A stretch of DNA of 64,000 nucleotides, taken from assembly GCF_900109455.1 (NCBI RefSeq), contig NZ_FOAG01000014.1, positions 1-64,000 of the forward strand. The letters run 5' to 3'. The notes under the pieces were generated by a model. The model made no database searches. It was not told the DNA's origin and worked only from the letters and a program-made list of their open reading frames with translations. Origin of the DNA: Roseovarius azorensis (lineage in GTDB: Bacteria; Pseudomonadota; Alphaproteobacteria; Rhodobacterales; Rhodobacteraceae). The translations under genes and the position numbers were made by a program. Shown here piece after piece: positions 27,364 through 37,295 of the stretch; position 1 is the first letter of the stretch, and the number at the start of each line of letters is the position of its first letter.

Positions 27364-28392
27364 CTACGGAAAGACCGGGGCCAGCAAGAGCCCCTCTGTC
27401 TCGGGCAGAGATAACATCAGATTGGCGTTTTGCAACGCCTGCCCGCTGCTACCTTTTGTCAGGTTGTCGAGCGCGCCTATAACGATCGTGCGCCCTGCTC
27501 GCCGGTCGGCGACCACCCCGATATGACAGAAATTGCTGCCCCGGACGTGGCGCGTGCTCGGGGTTTCGCCCATCGGCAGCACCACGACAAAGGGTTCGTC
27601 CGCATAGGCCGCGCTCAGCGTATCATACACCGCCCGCGCGTCACCGCGCACATAGCCGGTGGCGAGAATGCCGCGATTGGCGGGCACCAGGTGCGGGGTA
27701 AACTGTATCTCGACGGGCCGACCGGCGACCGCCGAAAGCTCCTGATCGAACTCGCCAAGGTGCCGGTGTGTGCCACCCACCGAATAGGCGTGATAGCCCT
27801 CGCTCAACTCCGCGTGCAGAAGATTCTCCTTGAGGCTGCGGCCTGCGCCCGACACGCCGCATTTGAGATCAAGAACGATCTCGTCGGGATCAATCGCCCC
27901 TGCGGCGATCAGCGGGCGCAGCATGTAAAGCCCCGTAGCGGAATTGCAGCCGGTCCCCGCCACCAGCCGGGCCGAGATGATCTCCTCGCGGTAAAACTCG
28001 GTCAGGCCATAGACCGCCTCTTTCTGCAATTCGGATGCGGCATGCACATTGCCGTACCATTTCTGATAGGCCGCCGGATCACGCAACCGGAAATCGGCCG
28101 AAAGGTCCACGATGCGCAGATCGCGTGGCAGGGCCTTGATGACCTCCTGGCTTGTCTTGTGCGGCAGGGCGCAGAAGCACAGGTCGATATCGGCAAAGTT
28201 GATCTCTTCGATCGTCACGAGATCGGGCAGCGCCAGATAACGCAGATGCGGGAAAACCTGTCCCATGCTCTGCCCCGCCTTGGAATTCGCGGCCAGGGCG
28301 GCGATTTCCATCGCAGGATGGGTGGCGATGAGGCGGACGAGTTCGGCCCCCGTATAGCCGGATGCACCGAGAATGGCCACTTTATGGGTCAT
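27364..28392 (-). CDS. argC: N-acetyl-gamma-glutamyl-phosphate reductase
   Basis: 342 residues from ATG 28392, with GAGGT upstream. NADPH-dependent third step of arginine synthesis. Rossmann motif [20 protein letters not shown], catalytic cysteine in [15 protein letters not shown], and the histidine region [15 protein letters not shown]. Full length. Likely co-transcribed with ccmE. Confidence 0.93.
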   Translation of the reverse strand: MTHKVAILGASGYTGAELVRLIATHPAMEIAALAANSKAGQSMGQVFPHLRYLALPDLVTIEEINFADIDLCFCALPHKTSQEVIKALPRDLRIVDLSADFRLRDPAAYQKWYGNVHAASELQKEAVYGLTEFYREEIISARLVAGTGCNSATGLYMLRPLIAAGAIDPDEIVLDLKCGVSGAGRSLKENLLHAELSEGYHAYSVGGTHRHLGEFDQELSAVAGRPVEIQFTPHLVPANRGILATGYVRGDARAVYDTLSAAYADEPFVVVLPMGETPSTRHVRGSNFCHIGVVADRRAGRTIVIGALDNLTKGSSGQALQNANLMLSLPETEGLLLAPVFP

Positions 28393-28468
28393 CTTGACCT
28401 CGCTTTCAGATTTTGAATCAGGGTTCAGATAGATGCGCAGGGGGCGCAATTCAGCCGGGTGCCACCGG

Positions 28469-29281
28469 TCAGGCGGCGTCGAACGTGATCTGTCGTCGCA
28501 GGAACTGCGTCGCGCGCGACGATACCCGCTTGGCGTCGCCAGTGGTCAGGAACATTGCCTGCTCGCCCGGACCGCGCATGCCGGGATGCCGCTCAAGATA
28601 ATCGGCGAGGCTCTCGGCCACCAAGTTGGCCTGACTGTAGACCGCCACCTCCGGTCCGAGTGCGTCCTGAAATACCTCCTGCACCAACGGATAATGCGTA
28701 CAGCCCAGCACGGCAGCCTCGGGGTGTGGCATCTTGCGCTTGAGCGCATCCACATGCGACCGAACCAGCGCCTCGGCCAGAATCATGTCACCCTCTTCGA
28801 TGGCATCCACCACCCCGCCACAGGCCTGCGCCTCGACATCCACGCCTATGGCGCGAAAGGCCAGTTCCCGCTGAAACGCGCGGCTCGCCACCGTGGCGGG
28901 CGTGGCGAAAAGCGCCACGTTCTTGACCGCCACCTCGCGGGGCGGGGAATTGTCGCCCCATTGCCGCTCTGTCAGGGCCTCGATCAGCGGTACGAATACC
29001 CCCAGCACGCGCTTGCCTGGCGGCACCCAGGATTCCTGCATCCGCCGGAGGGCTGCGGCAGAGGCGGTATTGCAGGCCAGCACCACCAGATCACAACCCG
29101 CCGAAAACAGCCGGTCCACCGATGTCGTGGTCAGTTCGTAAATATCGTCGGCATCCCGCACGCCATAGGGCGCATGTGCATTGTCACCCAGATAGACGAA
29201 CGGAACATCCGGCAGGCGCTTGCTCACCGCATTCCAAACCGTCAGGCCGCCCAGCCCGCTGTCGAAAATCCCTACCGCCAT
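28469..29281 (-). CDS. murI: Glutamate racemase
   Basis: 270 residues. Makes D-glutamate for peptidoglycan without a cofactor. [14 protein letters not shown] at the start, [12 protein letters not shown], the first catalytic cysteine in [12 protein letters not shown] and the second in [11 protein letters not shown]. Full length; 18 bases separate it from the acyltransferase upstream. Confidence 0.94.
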   Translation of the reverse strand: MAVGIFDSGLGGLTVWNAVSKRLPDVPFVYLGDNAHAPYGVRDADDIYELTTTSVDRLFSAGCDLVVLACNTASAAALRRMQESWVPPGKRVLGVFVPLIEALTERQWGDNSPPREVAVKNVALFATPATVASRAFQRELAFRAIGVDVEAQACGGVVDAIEEGDMILAEALVRSHVDALKRKMPHPEAAVLGCTHYPLVQEVFQDALGPEVAVYSQANLVAESLADYLERHPGMRGPGEQAMFLTTGDAKRVSSRATQFLRRQITFDAA

Positions 29282-29299
29282 GTCCCGCGTCCGGAGTTG

Positions 29300-30163
29300 T
29301 TATTCGAACTCGAACCCGATTTCAGAGGCGATGACCGGGCTCGGCGACAATTCATAGGTCTTTGTGCGCAGGAATGCCATGAGAGATTTCGTATCGCCCG
29401 CATATTGCGAGAGCGTGCTGCGTGGGATCGGATCGCCCACGACGACGCGCACGGGTGTATCCACCCGCTTGCGGAATTCCTTGATCAGCAGGCCCATGCG
29501 CAGGGTGTAATGCAGATGGCTCGCCAGCTGGAAAAGACGGCTCGTATGCCCGTCGAAGTAGACTGGTACAACAACGGCGTCGGATTTCGCGATCATCTTG
29601 GCGGTGAACCCGCGCCAACCCGGATCCATCGGCCGTGAGAACGGCCTGGCCGAGGTGCTGACCGTGCCGCCCGGAAATATGCCGATGGCGCCCCCCTGCC
29701 CCAGATAATCCAGCGCAGTCCTGCGCGTGGCGAGGTTTAGCGCCACGGCCTCCTTGCTGCCGTCAAAACTGATCGGCAGGATGATCCTTTGCAGATCCTC
29801 GGCCTTGCGAAATACCTGATGCGCCAGAATCCGGAAATCGCCGCGTGTCCGGCTGAGAATGTGCCCCATCATCAGACCGTCGAGAATGCCGTAAGGATGG
29901 TTCGCAATCAGAATCAGCGGCCCTGTGCGCGGAACATTGTCCAGACTACCGCCGACCACATCGAGGGTGAGCCCATACCGCTCGACCATCACCTGCCAGA
30001 AATCGCGCCCCATGGCCACATCACGCTCATATCCCGCGGCGCGCTTGATCAGGGCGATACGTCCGGTCAGGTTCTCCATCGTGCGGATCATCGCCCGCCC
30101 GCCCCTGCTCTGGGCGGAATAGGCGTAAGAGATGTCACGGGCGATATGGCTGTCCGGGCGCAT
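29300..30163 (-). CDS. Lysophospholipid acyltransferase family protein
   Basis: 287 residues from ATG 30163 with AAGGA upstream; ATG 30169 is the alternative. PlsC superfamily: the H-x4-D motif is in IANHPYGILDGLMM, followed by a FPGGTVS segment in place of the usual FPEGT. The substrate is not evident; roles in 1-acylglycerol-3-phosphate or ornithine-lipid acylation are possible. Probably inner-membrane associated. Same strand as murI. Confidence 0.75.
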   Translation of the reverse strand: MRPDSHIARDISYAYSAQSRGGRAMIRTMENLTGRIALIKRAAGYERDVAMGRDFWQVMVERYGLTLDVVGGSLDNVPRTGPLILIANHPYGILDGLMMGHILSRTRGDFRILAHQVFRKAEDLQRIILPISFDGSKEAVALNLATRRTALDYLGQGGAIGIFPGGTVSTSARPFSRPMDPGWRGFTAKMIAKSDAVVVPVYFDGHTSRLFQLASHLHYTLRMGLLIKEFRKRVDTPVRVVVGDPIPRSTLSQYAGDTKSLMAFLRTKTYELSPSPVIASEIGFEFE

Positions 30164-30241
30164 CGGCATTCCTTGGCTGAGTCGCGTTCTGCTAGGATAA
30201 TGCGACCCATGTGACCAGATCACGTGACGCTTTTGTGACAG

Positions 30242-33200
30242 CTATTCCGCCGCCTGCGCCATTCCCGTGCCACCCGAGCGGATCATCGCCAGCAACTCCT
30301 CCCGCCGCTTCGCGGCCTTGGCTTCGTTGGTGGACTTGACTGGTCCGAAACCACGGATATCAAGCGGCAGTTCGGCCAGCGCTATCACCGCATCGCGGGT
30401 GGCATCCGTCAGTTTCGGCAGCACCTCGGCCATATCCGCCTCATATTGCCGGATCAGCGCCCGCTCCATCCTGCGCTCGGCGCTGTAGCCAAAGGGGTCA
30501 AGCGGCGTGCCGCGCAGCACCTTCAGCCGCGCCAGAATCCTGAAGGCGCGCAGGATGCCGGGGCCAAACTCGCGCTTTTTCGGTCGCCCGTCACTGCCGG
30601 TTTTCGACAGGATCGGCGGGGCGAGGTGGAACTTCATCCGAAAATCGCCACCAAACTCGGCGCGCGCCTTTTCCGCCGTCTCCAGATGCAACCGTGCCAC
30701 CTCGTATTCGTCCTTGTAGGACAAGAGCTTATGATAGCCCTTTGCCACCGCCTCCCTGACCCGTTCGTCGGCGATCCCGTCCAGCATCCGGTTGTAACGC
30801 TTCACCAGCCCCGCGCCCTGATAGGCACGCAGGTGATCGGCACGATAGGCAATCCTTTCGGCCAGGGTCCGAGGTTTCCCGACCACTTTGGGCGTGAGCA
30901 GCCGTTCCACCTCTTCGGGATAAAGCGCAGCCCATCTGCCAATCTCGAAGGCGCGCAGATTGGCCTCGACCGCCGCACCGTTCAGCCGGATCGCCTCGGC
31001 GATCGCGTCATGGCTCAGCGGTATCAGTCCGCGCTGCCAGGCAGCGCCGAAAATCATCATGTTGGAATAGATCGAATCGCCCATTGCTATCCTGGCCAGT
31101 TCAGACGCATCAAACATCTGCACCGCATCACGCAGACGCGCCTCCAGCGACAGCCGCAGCCGGTCGGTGGGCAATCTGAACTCGGGCTTCCGGGTGAAAT
31201 CGCCGGTGATGATCTCGTGGCTGTTGACCACCGCCCCGGTACGGCCCTGACGGGTGAGACCAAGCGTCTTGGCCCCGGCGCTCACCACCAGATCGCCACC
31301 GATCAGCGCATCGCATTCGCCGGTCGCCACACGGATCGCGCTGATATCGCCGGGTCTTTCCGCCAGACGACAATGGATATGCACCGCGCCACCCTTCTGC
31401 GCAAGCCCCGCCATCTCCATCATGCCGGCACCCTTGCCGTCGAGCTGCGCGGCCTGCGCCAGAACCGCGCCGATGGTGACGACGCCAGTGCCGCCAACCC
31501 CGGTGATCACCACATTATAGGTGCCATCAATCTTCGGCAATTCGGGTTGGGCCATCTCGGGCAAGGTCAGATCGGCGGTGCTGTCCTTGCGGATCTTCGC
31601 ACCCTCAAGTGTCACGAACGAAGGGCAGAACCCCTTGAGACAAGAGAAATCCTTGTTGCAGCTTGACTGATCAATCGCCCGCTTGCGGCCCAGTTCCGTC
31701 TCGACCGGCACGATCGAGACGCAATTCGATTGCACCCCGCAATCGCCACAGCCCTCGCAGACATCCGTATTGATGAACACCCGCCGGTCGGGATCGGGGA
31801 ACTTTCCCCGCTTGCGGCGGCGACGCTTTTCTGCCGCGCAGGTCTGAATATAAAGAATAACACTGACGCCCGCGATCTTCGAGAGCCGCTCCTGCACCGC
31901 CATGAGGTCTGATCGTTCTTTGAATTCAACCCCTTGCGGGAATGATTTGAAGTTCACATCTTCCTTTTCATCATAAACGACCGCAAGATGTTTTACCCCC
32001 ATCGCCTGTAATTCGGCGGCGATGCGCGGCGCATCGAGCCCGCCTTCGTTGGCTTGCCCGCCGGTCATCGCCACGGCATCGTTGTAGAGGATCTTGTAGG
32101 TGATCGTCGTGCCAGCGGCCAGGGCCGCGCGGATCGCTTGCACGCCGGAATGGTTGTAGGTGCCGTCGCCGAGGTTCTGGAACACATGTTTGCGCGTGGA
32201 AAACGGTGCCTCACCGATCCAGTTCGCACCCTCACCGCCCATATGAGTGAACCCAACCGTCTCGCGGTCCATCCACTGCACCATGTAGTGACAGCCGATC
32301 CCGGCATAGGCACGAGCGCCCTCGGGCAGACGGGTCGAGGTGTTATGCGGGCAGCCCGAACAGAAATAAGGCAGTCGCGTCGCAATCTCCTCGGCATTGT
32401 CGCCCGCCCGCGCCTCATTGAGCGCCGCCAGCCCCGCCTTGATCCGGTCGGTGCCGCGGCCCTCCTCGATCAGGATGCCGCCCAGCTTTTCCGCGATCCA
32501 TATGGGATCGAGCGCACCGCGCGTCGGGAACAACTCGTCCCGGTGCATGCCGCCCGCGCCGCCCTTGTACCAGCCATAGACACGCCGTCCGCGCCGGTCG
32601 TCGAAAATCGCCTCCTTGATCTGCACCTCGATCAGCTTGCGCTTTTCCTCGACCACGACAATCAGATCCAGCCCCTCGGCCCAGTCGTGAAACCCTTTCA
32701 TGTCCAGCGGAAAGGTCTGACCAACCTTGTAGGTGGTGATGCCAAGCCGCTCCGACTCAGCGGCGTCGATCCCCAACAGGTCCAGCGCATGCACCAGATC
32801 GAGCCAGTTCTTGCCCGCAGCCACAAACCCGATTCTGGCCCCCGGTTTGCCCCAGACGCGCCGGTCCATGCGGTTTGCATGGCTGAACGCCTCTGCCGCG
32901 AACCGCTTGAAATCGATCATCCGCGCCTCTTGCGCGTGCGGCGTGTCAATCAGCCGGATATTCAGCCCGCCCTCGGGCATCGGGAAATCGGGCGTGATCA
33001 GCCTCATACGGTCCGGTCGCCCGTCGACCACCGCCGTCGCCTCGACCGTGTCCTTCATGGTCTTGAGCCCCACCCAGAGACCTGAAAAGCGGCTCAGCGC
33101 ATAACCGTAGATGCCGTAATCCAGAATTTCCTGCACGCCCGCCGGGCTGACCACGGGCATATAGGCATCTACCAGTGCCCACTCGCTCTGATGCAACACG

Positions 33201-33661
33201 GTCGAGGATTCGCCGGTGTGGTCATCCCCCATGGCCATCAGCACACCGCCATGTTGCGAGGTGCCCGCCATATTGGCGTGCCGCATCACATCACCCGAGC
33301 GGTCCACTCCCGGACCCTTGCCATACCACAGACCAAAGACGCCGTCATAGCGCCCCTCGCCGCGCAGTTCCGCCTGCTGACTGCCCCAGAGCGCGGTCGC
33401 GGCCAGATCCTCGTTCAACCCCTCCTCGAAACGCACATTGGATGCGGTCAGGATTTTCTCGGCCCTGCGCATCTGTATGTCCACCGCGCCCAAGGGCGAG
33501 CCACGATAGCCCGTCACATACCCGGCGGTGTTCAGCCCCGCGACCCGGTCGCGCGCGGCCTGCATCAGCATCAAGCGCACCAAAGCCTGCGTTCCGTTCA
33601 AGAGAACCGGAGATTTTTCCAGGTCGAAACGATCGTTCAGCGATACCTTCTGCGTGGTCAT
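30242..33661 (-). CDS. Fused indolepyruvate:ferredoxin oxidoreductase
   Basis: 1,139 residues from ATG 33661, preceded by GGAGG. Combines the thiamine-diphosphate alpha part and the gamma/beta part (IorA and IorB equivalents) in one chain. It oxidatively decarboxylates aryl- or branched-chain 2-oxoacids to acyl-CoA with ferredoxin. TPP-binding region near GIGCHYMVQWMDRE; single ferredoxin-like cluster site CEGCGDCGVQSNC near residue 640; the gamma part begins around VVITGVGGTGVVTIG. Divergent from a LysR gene, with a palindrome between them, suggesting local control. Confidence 0.88.
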   Translation of the reverse strand: MTTQKVSLNDRFDLEKSPVLLNGTQALVRLMLMQAARDRVAGLNTAGYVTGYRGSPLGAVDIQMRRAEKILTASNVRFEEGLNEDLAATALWGSQQAELRGEGRYDGVFGLWYGKGPGVDRSGDVMRHANMAGTSQHGGVLMAMGDDHTGESSTVLHQSEWALVDAYMPVVSPAGVQEILDYGIYGYALSRFSGLWVGLKTMKDTVEATAVVDGRPDRMRLITPDFPMPEGGLNIRLIDTPHAQEARMIDFKRFAAEAFSHANRMDRRVWGKPGARIGFVAAGKNWLDLVHALDLLGIDAAESERLGITTYKVGQTFPLDMKGFHDWAEGLDLIVVVEEKRKLIEVQIKEAIFDDRRGRRVYGWYKGGAGGMHRDELFPTRGALDPIWIAEKLGGILIEEGRGTDRIKAGLAALNEARAGDNAEEIATRLPYFCSGCPHNTSTRLPEGARAYAGIGCHYMVQWMDRETVGFTHMGGEGANWIGEAPFSTRKHVFQNLGDGTYNHSGVQAIRAALAAGTTITYKILYNDAVAMTGGQANEGGLDAPRIAAELQAMGVKHLAVVYDEKEDVNFKSFPQGVEFKERSDLMAVQERLSKIAGVSVILYIQTCAAEKRRRRKRGKFPDPDRRVFINTDVCEGCGDCGVQSNCVSIVPVETELGRKRAIDQSSCNKDFSCLKGFCPSFVTLEGAKIRKDSTADLTLPEMAQPELPKIDGTYNVVITGVGGTGVVTIGAVLAQAAQLDGKGAGMMEMAGLAQKGGAVHIHCRLAERPGDISAIRVATGECDALIGGDLVVSAGAKTLGLTRQGRTGAVVNSHEIITGDFTRKPEFRLPTDRLRLSLEARLRDAVQMFDASELARIAMGDSIYSNMMIFGAAWQRGLIPLSHDAIAEAIRLNGAAVEANLRAFEIGRWAALYPEEVERLLTPKVVGKPRTLAERIAYRADHLRAYQGAGLVKRYNRMLDGIADERVREAVAKGYHKLLSYKDEYEVARLHLETAEKARAEFGGDFRMKFHLAPPILSKTGSDGRPKKREFGPGILRAFRILARLKVLRGTPLDPFGYSAERRMERALIRQYEADMAEVLPKLTDATRDAVIALAELPLDIRGFGPVKSTNEAKAAKRREELLAMIRSGGTGMAQAAE

Positions 33662-33708
33662 GTCCTGCCTCCCTTGTCTGAGGGCCATGCCTCAATATAG
33701 GGCAATAT

Positions 33709-33729
33709 TAGGTCATAATTAATGACCTA
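33709..33729. promoter_or_regulatory. Palindromic operator between ior and lysR genes
   Basis: TAGGTCAT (33709-33716) and ATGACCTA (33722-33729) are perfect arms around five bases, centred 58 bases upstream of the ior start and 111 upstream of the LysR start. The core contains T-N11-A, the LysR-type half-site rule. It is the likely binding site of the divergent LysR protein or another dimeric regulator. Confidence 0.6.
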
Positions 33730-33829
33730 CCAAGCAGAATTTCGTGAGAATCCTGATCGTTTGCTATGGCCGGAGAGGGATTATCTGCTATTGCGTTTCA
33801 GATGTTCATTTCCTCAGAAAGTTAGCGTT

Positions 33830-34735
33830 ATGGATTGGGACAAGCTCAGAATCTTTCATGCCGTGGCCGATGCGGGCAGCCTCACCCATGCCGGGGATCA
33901 GCTGCATTTGTCGCAATCCGCCGTCAGTCGTCAGATTCGCGCGCTTGAGGAATCGCTTAACGCGACGCTGTTTCACCGCCATGCGCGCGGGCTGATTCTC
34001 ACGGAACAGGGAGAACTTCTGTTCGACGCCACTCGCGCCATGCTCAAACGGCTCGAAACCGCCACCGCCCGCATCCGCGACAGCGAAGAAGAGGTGTTCG
34101 GCGAATTGCGCGTGACCACAACAACTGGCTTTGGCACTCTTTGGCTCGCACCGCGTCTGCCCAAACTTTACGAAAAATACCCTGACCTCAAGATCGACCT
34201 GATGCTCGAGGAACGCGTGCTTGATCTGCCCATGCGCGAGGCCGATGTCGCCATCCGTATGAAAGAGCCAAGCCAGGCCGATCTTATCCGCAAACGCCTG
34301 ATGAGCGTGCATATGTGCCTGTGCGCCACAAAAAGTTATATTGAAAAGCACGGCGCGCCTGAAACGCCCGAGGATTTGCAGTATCATCGCCTGATCTGTC
34401 AGAATCCCCGCTCTGCACAGGTGGGCGCAGCCGCGACGTTGGTCAGTGAACTGATGACCAATGACATTCAATCCCTGCTGACCGTCAACAACTATTTCGG
34501 CGTTCTGCAAGGCGTGCTTCAGGATCTCGGGATCGGCGTTCTACCGGATTACGTGATCCGCGATGTGCCGCAGCTGATACGCGTTCTGCCCGAAGTGCAA
34601 TCGGTCGAGGTGCCCGTGTTCCTCGCCTATCCCGAGGAATTGCGCCACTCCAAGCGGATCGCCGCCTTTCGTGATTTCATTCAGGACGAGATCTCATCCT
34701 ACCGCAAAACGATGAAGGAACAGGCGCTTGGCTGA
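33830..34735 (+). CDS. LysR family transcriptional regulator
   Basis: 301 residues from ATG 33830; this start gives the standard N-terminus MDWDKLRIFHAVADAGSLT. Helix-turn-helix QLHLSQSAVSRQIRALEE at residues 27-44, then a substrate-binding domain (LRVTTTTGFGTLWLAPRLP). The longer frame from 33722 would begin inside the operator palindrome and is unlikely. Divergent orientation from the ior gene and the shared palindrome suggest it controls ior and itself; the inducer is unknown. Confidence 0.85.
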   Translation: MDWDKLRIFHAVADAGSLTHAGDQLHLSQSAVSRQIRALEESLNATLFHRHARGLILTEQGELLFDATRAMLKRLETATARIRDSEEEVFGELRVTTTTGFGTLWLAPRLPKLYEKYPDLKIDLMLEERVLDLPMREADVAIRMKEPSQADLIRKRLMSVHMCLCATKSYIEKHGAPETPEDLQYHRLICQNPRSAQVGAAATLVSELMTNDIQSLLTVNNYFGVLQGVLQDLGIGVLPDYVIRDVPQLIRVLPEVQSVEVPVFLAYPEELRHSKRIAAFRDFIQDEISSYRKTMKEQALG

Positions 34736-34809
34736 CCTTTTCAGCGCGCGCCGCGTGAGATATGCGCCAGTCGCATAGCGGCCATGCTGCACCTGCGGCA
34801 TTATTTCCC

Positions 34810-34838
34810 TTGATCGGACAGGGACGCACCCTTAATTG
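34810..34838 (+). promoter_or_regulatory. Predicted promoter of a small RNA
   Basis: TTGATC (34810-34815), exactly 17 bases, TAATTG (34833-34838). No open frame follows; instead two hairpins and a terminator do. Start of transcription would be near 34845. Confidence 0.4.
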
Positions 34839-34844
34839 CCGGTT

Positions 34845-34924
34845 GTGACGGTGATAGCCGCAAGGCGGTCACTATCATACCTCCCTGTTGGACTATGGCC
34901 GAGCTTAGTGCTCGGCCTTTTTTT
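34845..34924 (+). ncRNA. Candidate small RNA with CCTCCC single-stranded motif
   Basis: About 80 bases. First hairpin: TGATAG (34852-34857) pairs with CTATCA (34872-34877), extended by CCGC/GCGG and a three-base loop, with a small bulge. Then an unpaired stretch containing CCTCCC (34881-34885 region), complementary to ribosome-binding sites. Then a terminator hairpin. This layout (hairpin, anti-Shine-Dalgarno stretch, strong terminator) is typical of trans-acting small RNAs in alphaproteobacteria; hfq is also encoded in this window. It could instead be only the tail of the LysR transcript, but a promoter-like sequence precedes it. I do not recognise a named family. Confidence 0.45.
34897..34924 (+). 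terminator. Strong rho-independent terminator
   Basis: Arms GGCCGAGC (34897-34904) and GCTCGGCC (34910-34917), loop TTAGT, followed by seven T residues. Ends the candidate small RNA and any readthrough from the LysR gene. Confidence 0.88.
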
Positions 34925-34952
34925 CGCGCTGCCCGGATTTTATGCAGATCTG

Positions 34953-36080
34953 TCAGATCACGGGCAGGTCCGGACCGGCAAACCGCGACAGTCGCTGCGG
35001 CGCGCCTTGCGTGATCACGATATTCTCTTCATGCACCATGATCCGCCCTGGCACGGTCTCCACCCCTGGCTCCAACGTGATGACCATACCGGGGGTCAGC
35101 ACGGTATGGTCCTTCGCCGTCAGCGACAACCCCTCGGTCAGTTGCATGCCCAGCCCGTGCCCCAATCGCCCCGCGCCCGCCCCGCCACCGGTGATTGCGG
35201 CCATCGCCTGCCAGACATCGCTGGCCCGCACCCCGGCGCGCGCCGCGGCCTCGCCCGCCAGTGTTGCCTCGATCAGGCGGGCATGTGCGGCCCTTGCCCG
35301 CCCATGTGCCGCACCAATCGCGAAATTCCGGTTGTAATCGCAGAAATACCCGTCTTGGACCGCGCCCGTGTCCAGCATCAGCACATCGCCCCACGCCAGC
35401 GGCACGTCAGAGGCGGGCGAGATCACATCGGCATAGCCCTCCGGCCCCGCACCGCCCGCCAGATAGGGGACCCAGTCCGCCCCCTCCTCGAGCAATAGCC
35501 GCTGGAAATCGCGAAATACCCGGCTGAGCGCCACGCCCGGCGCCGCAATCTCGGCCACCCGGTCGAACGCGCGTCCCGCGATCCCGCAGACATGCGCGAT
35601 CCTGACGATCTCGGCCTGCGATTTCACCGCGCGCAACCCCGCCACAATCCCCGCATCGCCGCACCATTCCAGATCGCTCGCACGCTTCAGCCGCTCGAAA
35701 TCCGCCAACGGCATGCGCAGATGGCTCTCCGGCCCCGAGGGTACTCCCACGGGTCCGCCCACCTCACGCAGAGCCTCACACAGCAGCGATACCCCATCGT
35801 CATCCGGGTCGGGTGCGGCCCATGTGCGGATATCACGCAGCCATGTCCACTCCATCAGCGTCGCCCCGATCGAGGGAATGACCGCCACCGGATCGCGCGC
35901 CGCGGGCAGGATCAGGAACCACGGGCGGCTGGGGCTTTCCCAGAACCTCGTCAGAAATCCGGTGAAATAGCGCAGTTCCGGTTCGGTCGTCAGCAAGAGC
36001 GCCCCCAGTCCCTCGCGTGCCATCATCGACTGCGCGCGCGCCACTCGCGCACGATACTCCGCCACATCGAATCCGCGCAT
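34953..36080 (-). CDS. M24 family metallopeptidase (Xaa-Pro peptidase-like)
   Basis: 375 residues from ATG 36080, which shares a base with the upstream lyase stop. Creatinase/prolidase-type N-domain, then the pita-bread fold: metal-ligand aspartates in MLDTGAVQDGYFCDYNRNF, histidine in GRLGHGLGMQLTEG, glutamates in ITLEPGVE and HEENIVI. Members include proline dipeptidases and ectoine hydrolase (DoeA/EutD). Coupling to a PLP-dependent lyase suggests a two-step degradation of a small amide or modified amino acid, but the substrate is not evident. Confidence 0.8.
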   Translation of the reverse strand: MRGFDVAEYRARVARAQSMMAREGLGALLLTTEPELRYFTGFLTRFWESPSRPWFLILPAARDPVAVIPSIGATLMEWTWLRDIRTWAAPDPDDDGVSLLCEALREVGGPVGVPSGPESHLRMPLADFERLKRASDLEWCGDAGIVAGLRAVKSQAEIVRIAHVCGIAGRAFDRVAEIAAPGVALSRVFRDFQRLLLEEGADWVPYLAGGAGPEGYADVISPASDVPLAWGDVLMLDTGAVQDGYFCDYNRNFAIGAAHGRARAAHARLIEATLAGEAAARAGVRASDVWQAMAAITGGGAGAGRLGHGLGMQLTEGLSLTAKDHTVLTPGMVITLEPGVETVPGRIMVHEENIVITQGAPQRLSRFAGPDLPVI

Positions 36081-37111
36081 CACGCCTCGGCCTCTTCGCT
36101 CAGGATGCACAGTACCCGCGCCGCTTCCGGCAGGTCCAGATGCCGCAGCGCCGCAATCCCTGCCCCGCCGGACGGCGTTGTGGCCAGCCCCCGCGCCGCC
36201 AGATCCCCCAGCACCGCCTGCGCCTCCTGATCGGTGATCGTTACAAAGGCATCCGCGTCCCGCGCCAACCCCTTCAGAGCAATCAGAGAGGGCACCTTGC
36301 AGTCGAGCCGTCCCATGACCGACACCGGCCCCGTCGTCTCGACCGGGCGGCCCGCTTGGATGCTCTCCTGCAACGCGGGCGCGCGGTCCGGCTCCACCAC
36401 AATGATCTGCGGACCATCCCCCCAGACATTGCGAAACCACGCCGCACAGGCCCCCGCCAGCCCGCCAACACCGGCCTGCAACAGGATGTGCGAGGGCCGG
36501 GTTGTCATGGCCCGCGTCACCTCTTCGGCCATCGCCAGATAGCCCTCCATCAGCCGGTGCGGCAGTTCGAAGTATTCTGGCCAGGAACTGTCCGACAGCA
36601 ATATCCAGTCGTTGTCCTGCGCCAGCCGACCCGCCGCCACCATGCTCGCCTCGTAATCCGCGCCCGCGCGGATCACCTCCGCCCCCTTGGCATGCAGTCG
36701 CCCGGCAAAACCCTCAGGCACTGTCTCGGCAAGACAGACCACCGCCCGCGCGCCAAAAGCCCGCGCCCCCGCCGCCACCGAAAGCCCGTGATTACCCGCG
36801 CTTGCCGTCACATAGGTCCACCCCGCCAGCGCGCGCACCATGTCCTGCGCGCCCGTCCCGGCGGCGGCATGAGCGATCACATAGGCCGCACCAAGCGCCT
36901 TGAAACTGCCCAGCCCCATGCGCCCGCGCTCATCTTTCACCCAGAGATCCACACCAAACCCCGGTACGCGCAGCAGCGGCGTTTCCGCCGCCGCCGGGCA
37001 GCGCGCCAGCAGGTCGCGTACCGCGCTCGCCTTGACACTCGGCCAAGGCGCACCCGCCAGCACCGCTTCGGGCAGCCCTTTGCCCCGCCAGGGATTATCT
37101 AGCCGCTGCAT
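36080..37111 (-). CDS. PLP-dependent lyase, diaminopropionate ammonia-lyase-like
   Basis: 343 residues from ATG 37111. Fold-type II (tryptophan synthase beta family). The PLP lysine is in LGSFKALGAAYVIAHAA; the asparagine in SAGNHGLSVAAGARAFGA; a phosphate-binding glycine loop in LLQAGVGGLAGA. The wording resembles diaminopropionate ammonia-lyase, but it is about 50 residues shorter. A threonine dehydratase-like activity is possible. Co-transcribed with the M24 peptidase. Confidence 0.75.
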   Translation of the reverse strand: MQRLDNPWRGKGLPEAVLAGAPWPSVKASAVRDLLARCPAAAETPLLRVPGFGVDLWVKDERGRMGLGSFKALGAAYVIAHAAAGTGAQDMVRALAGWTYVTASAGNHGLSVAAGARAFGARAVVCLAETVPEGFAGRLHAKGAEVIRAGADYEASMVAAGRLAQDNDWILLSDSSWPEYFELPHRLMEGYLAMAEEVTRAMTTRPSHILLQAGVGGLAGACAAWFRNVWGDGPQIIVVEPDRAPALQESIQAGRPVETTGPVSVMGRLDCKVPSLIALKGLARDADAFVTITDQEAQAVLGDLAARGLATTPSGGAGIAALRHLDLPEAARVLCILSEEAEA

Positions 37112-37295
37112 CTCATCCCCCTTTTTCACACAGGCAAGGCGATATCCGTCCTGAGGTCAAGCCGTCCCTGTTTCTTCTTGGCAAAAATACCCATATCCCG
37201 CATCCGCCACTCGCACTGCCCGCAAGGCCCCTTCCCCCCGCCGCAACCATGCTTTAAAGACGCGCGCATCCACAGCCTTGAAGGATCGTCGCGCC

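Noticed and set aside
33722..33829. Longer N-terminus for the LysR gene from ATG 33722
   Set aside because: It would begin inside the palindrome, and the extra 36 residues do not resemble LysR proteins, which start at the MDWDKLRIF equivalent.
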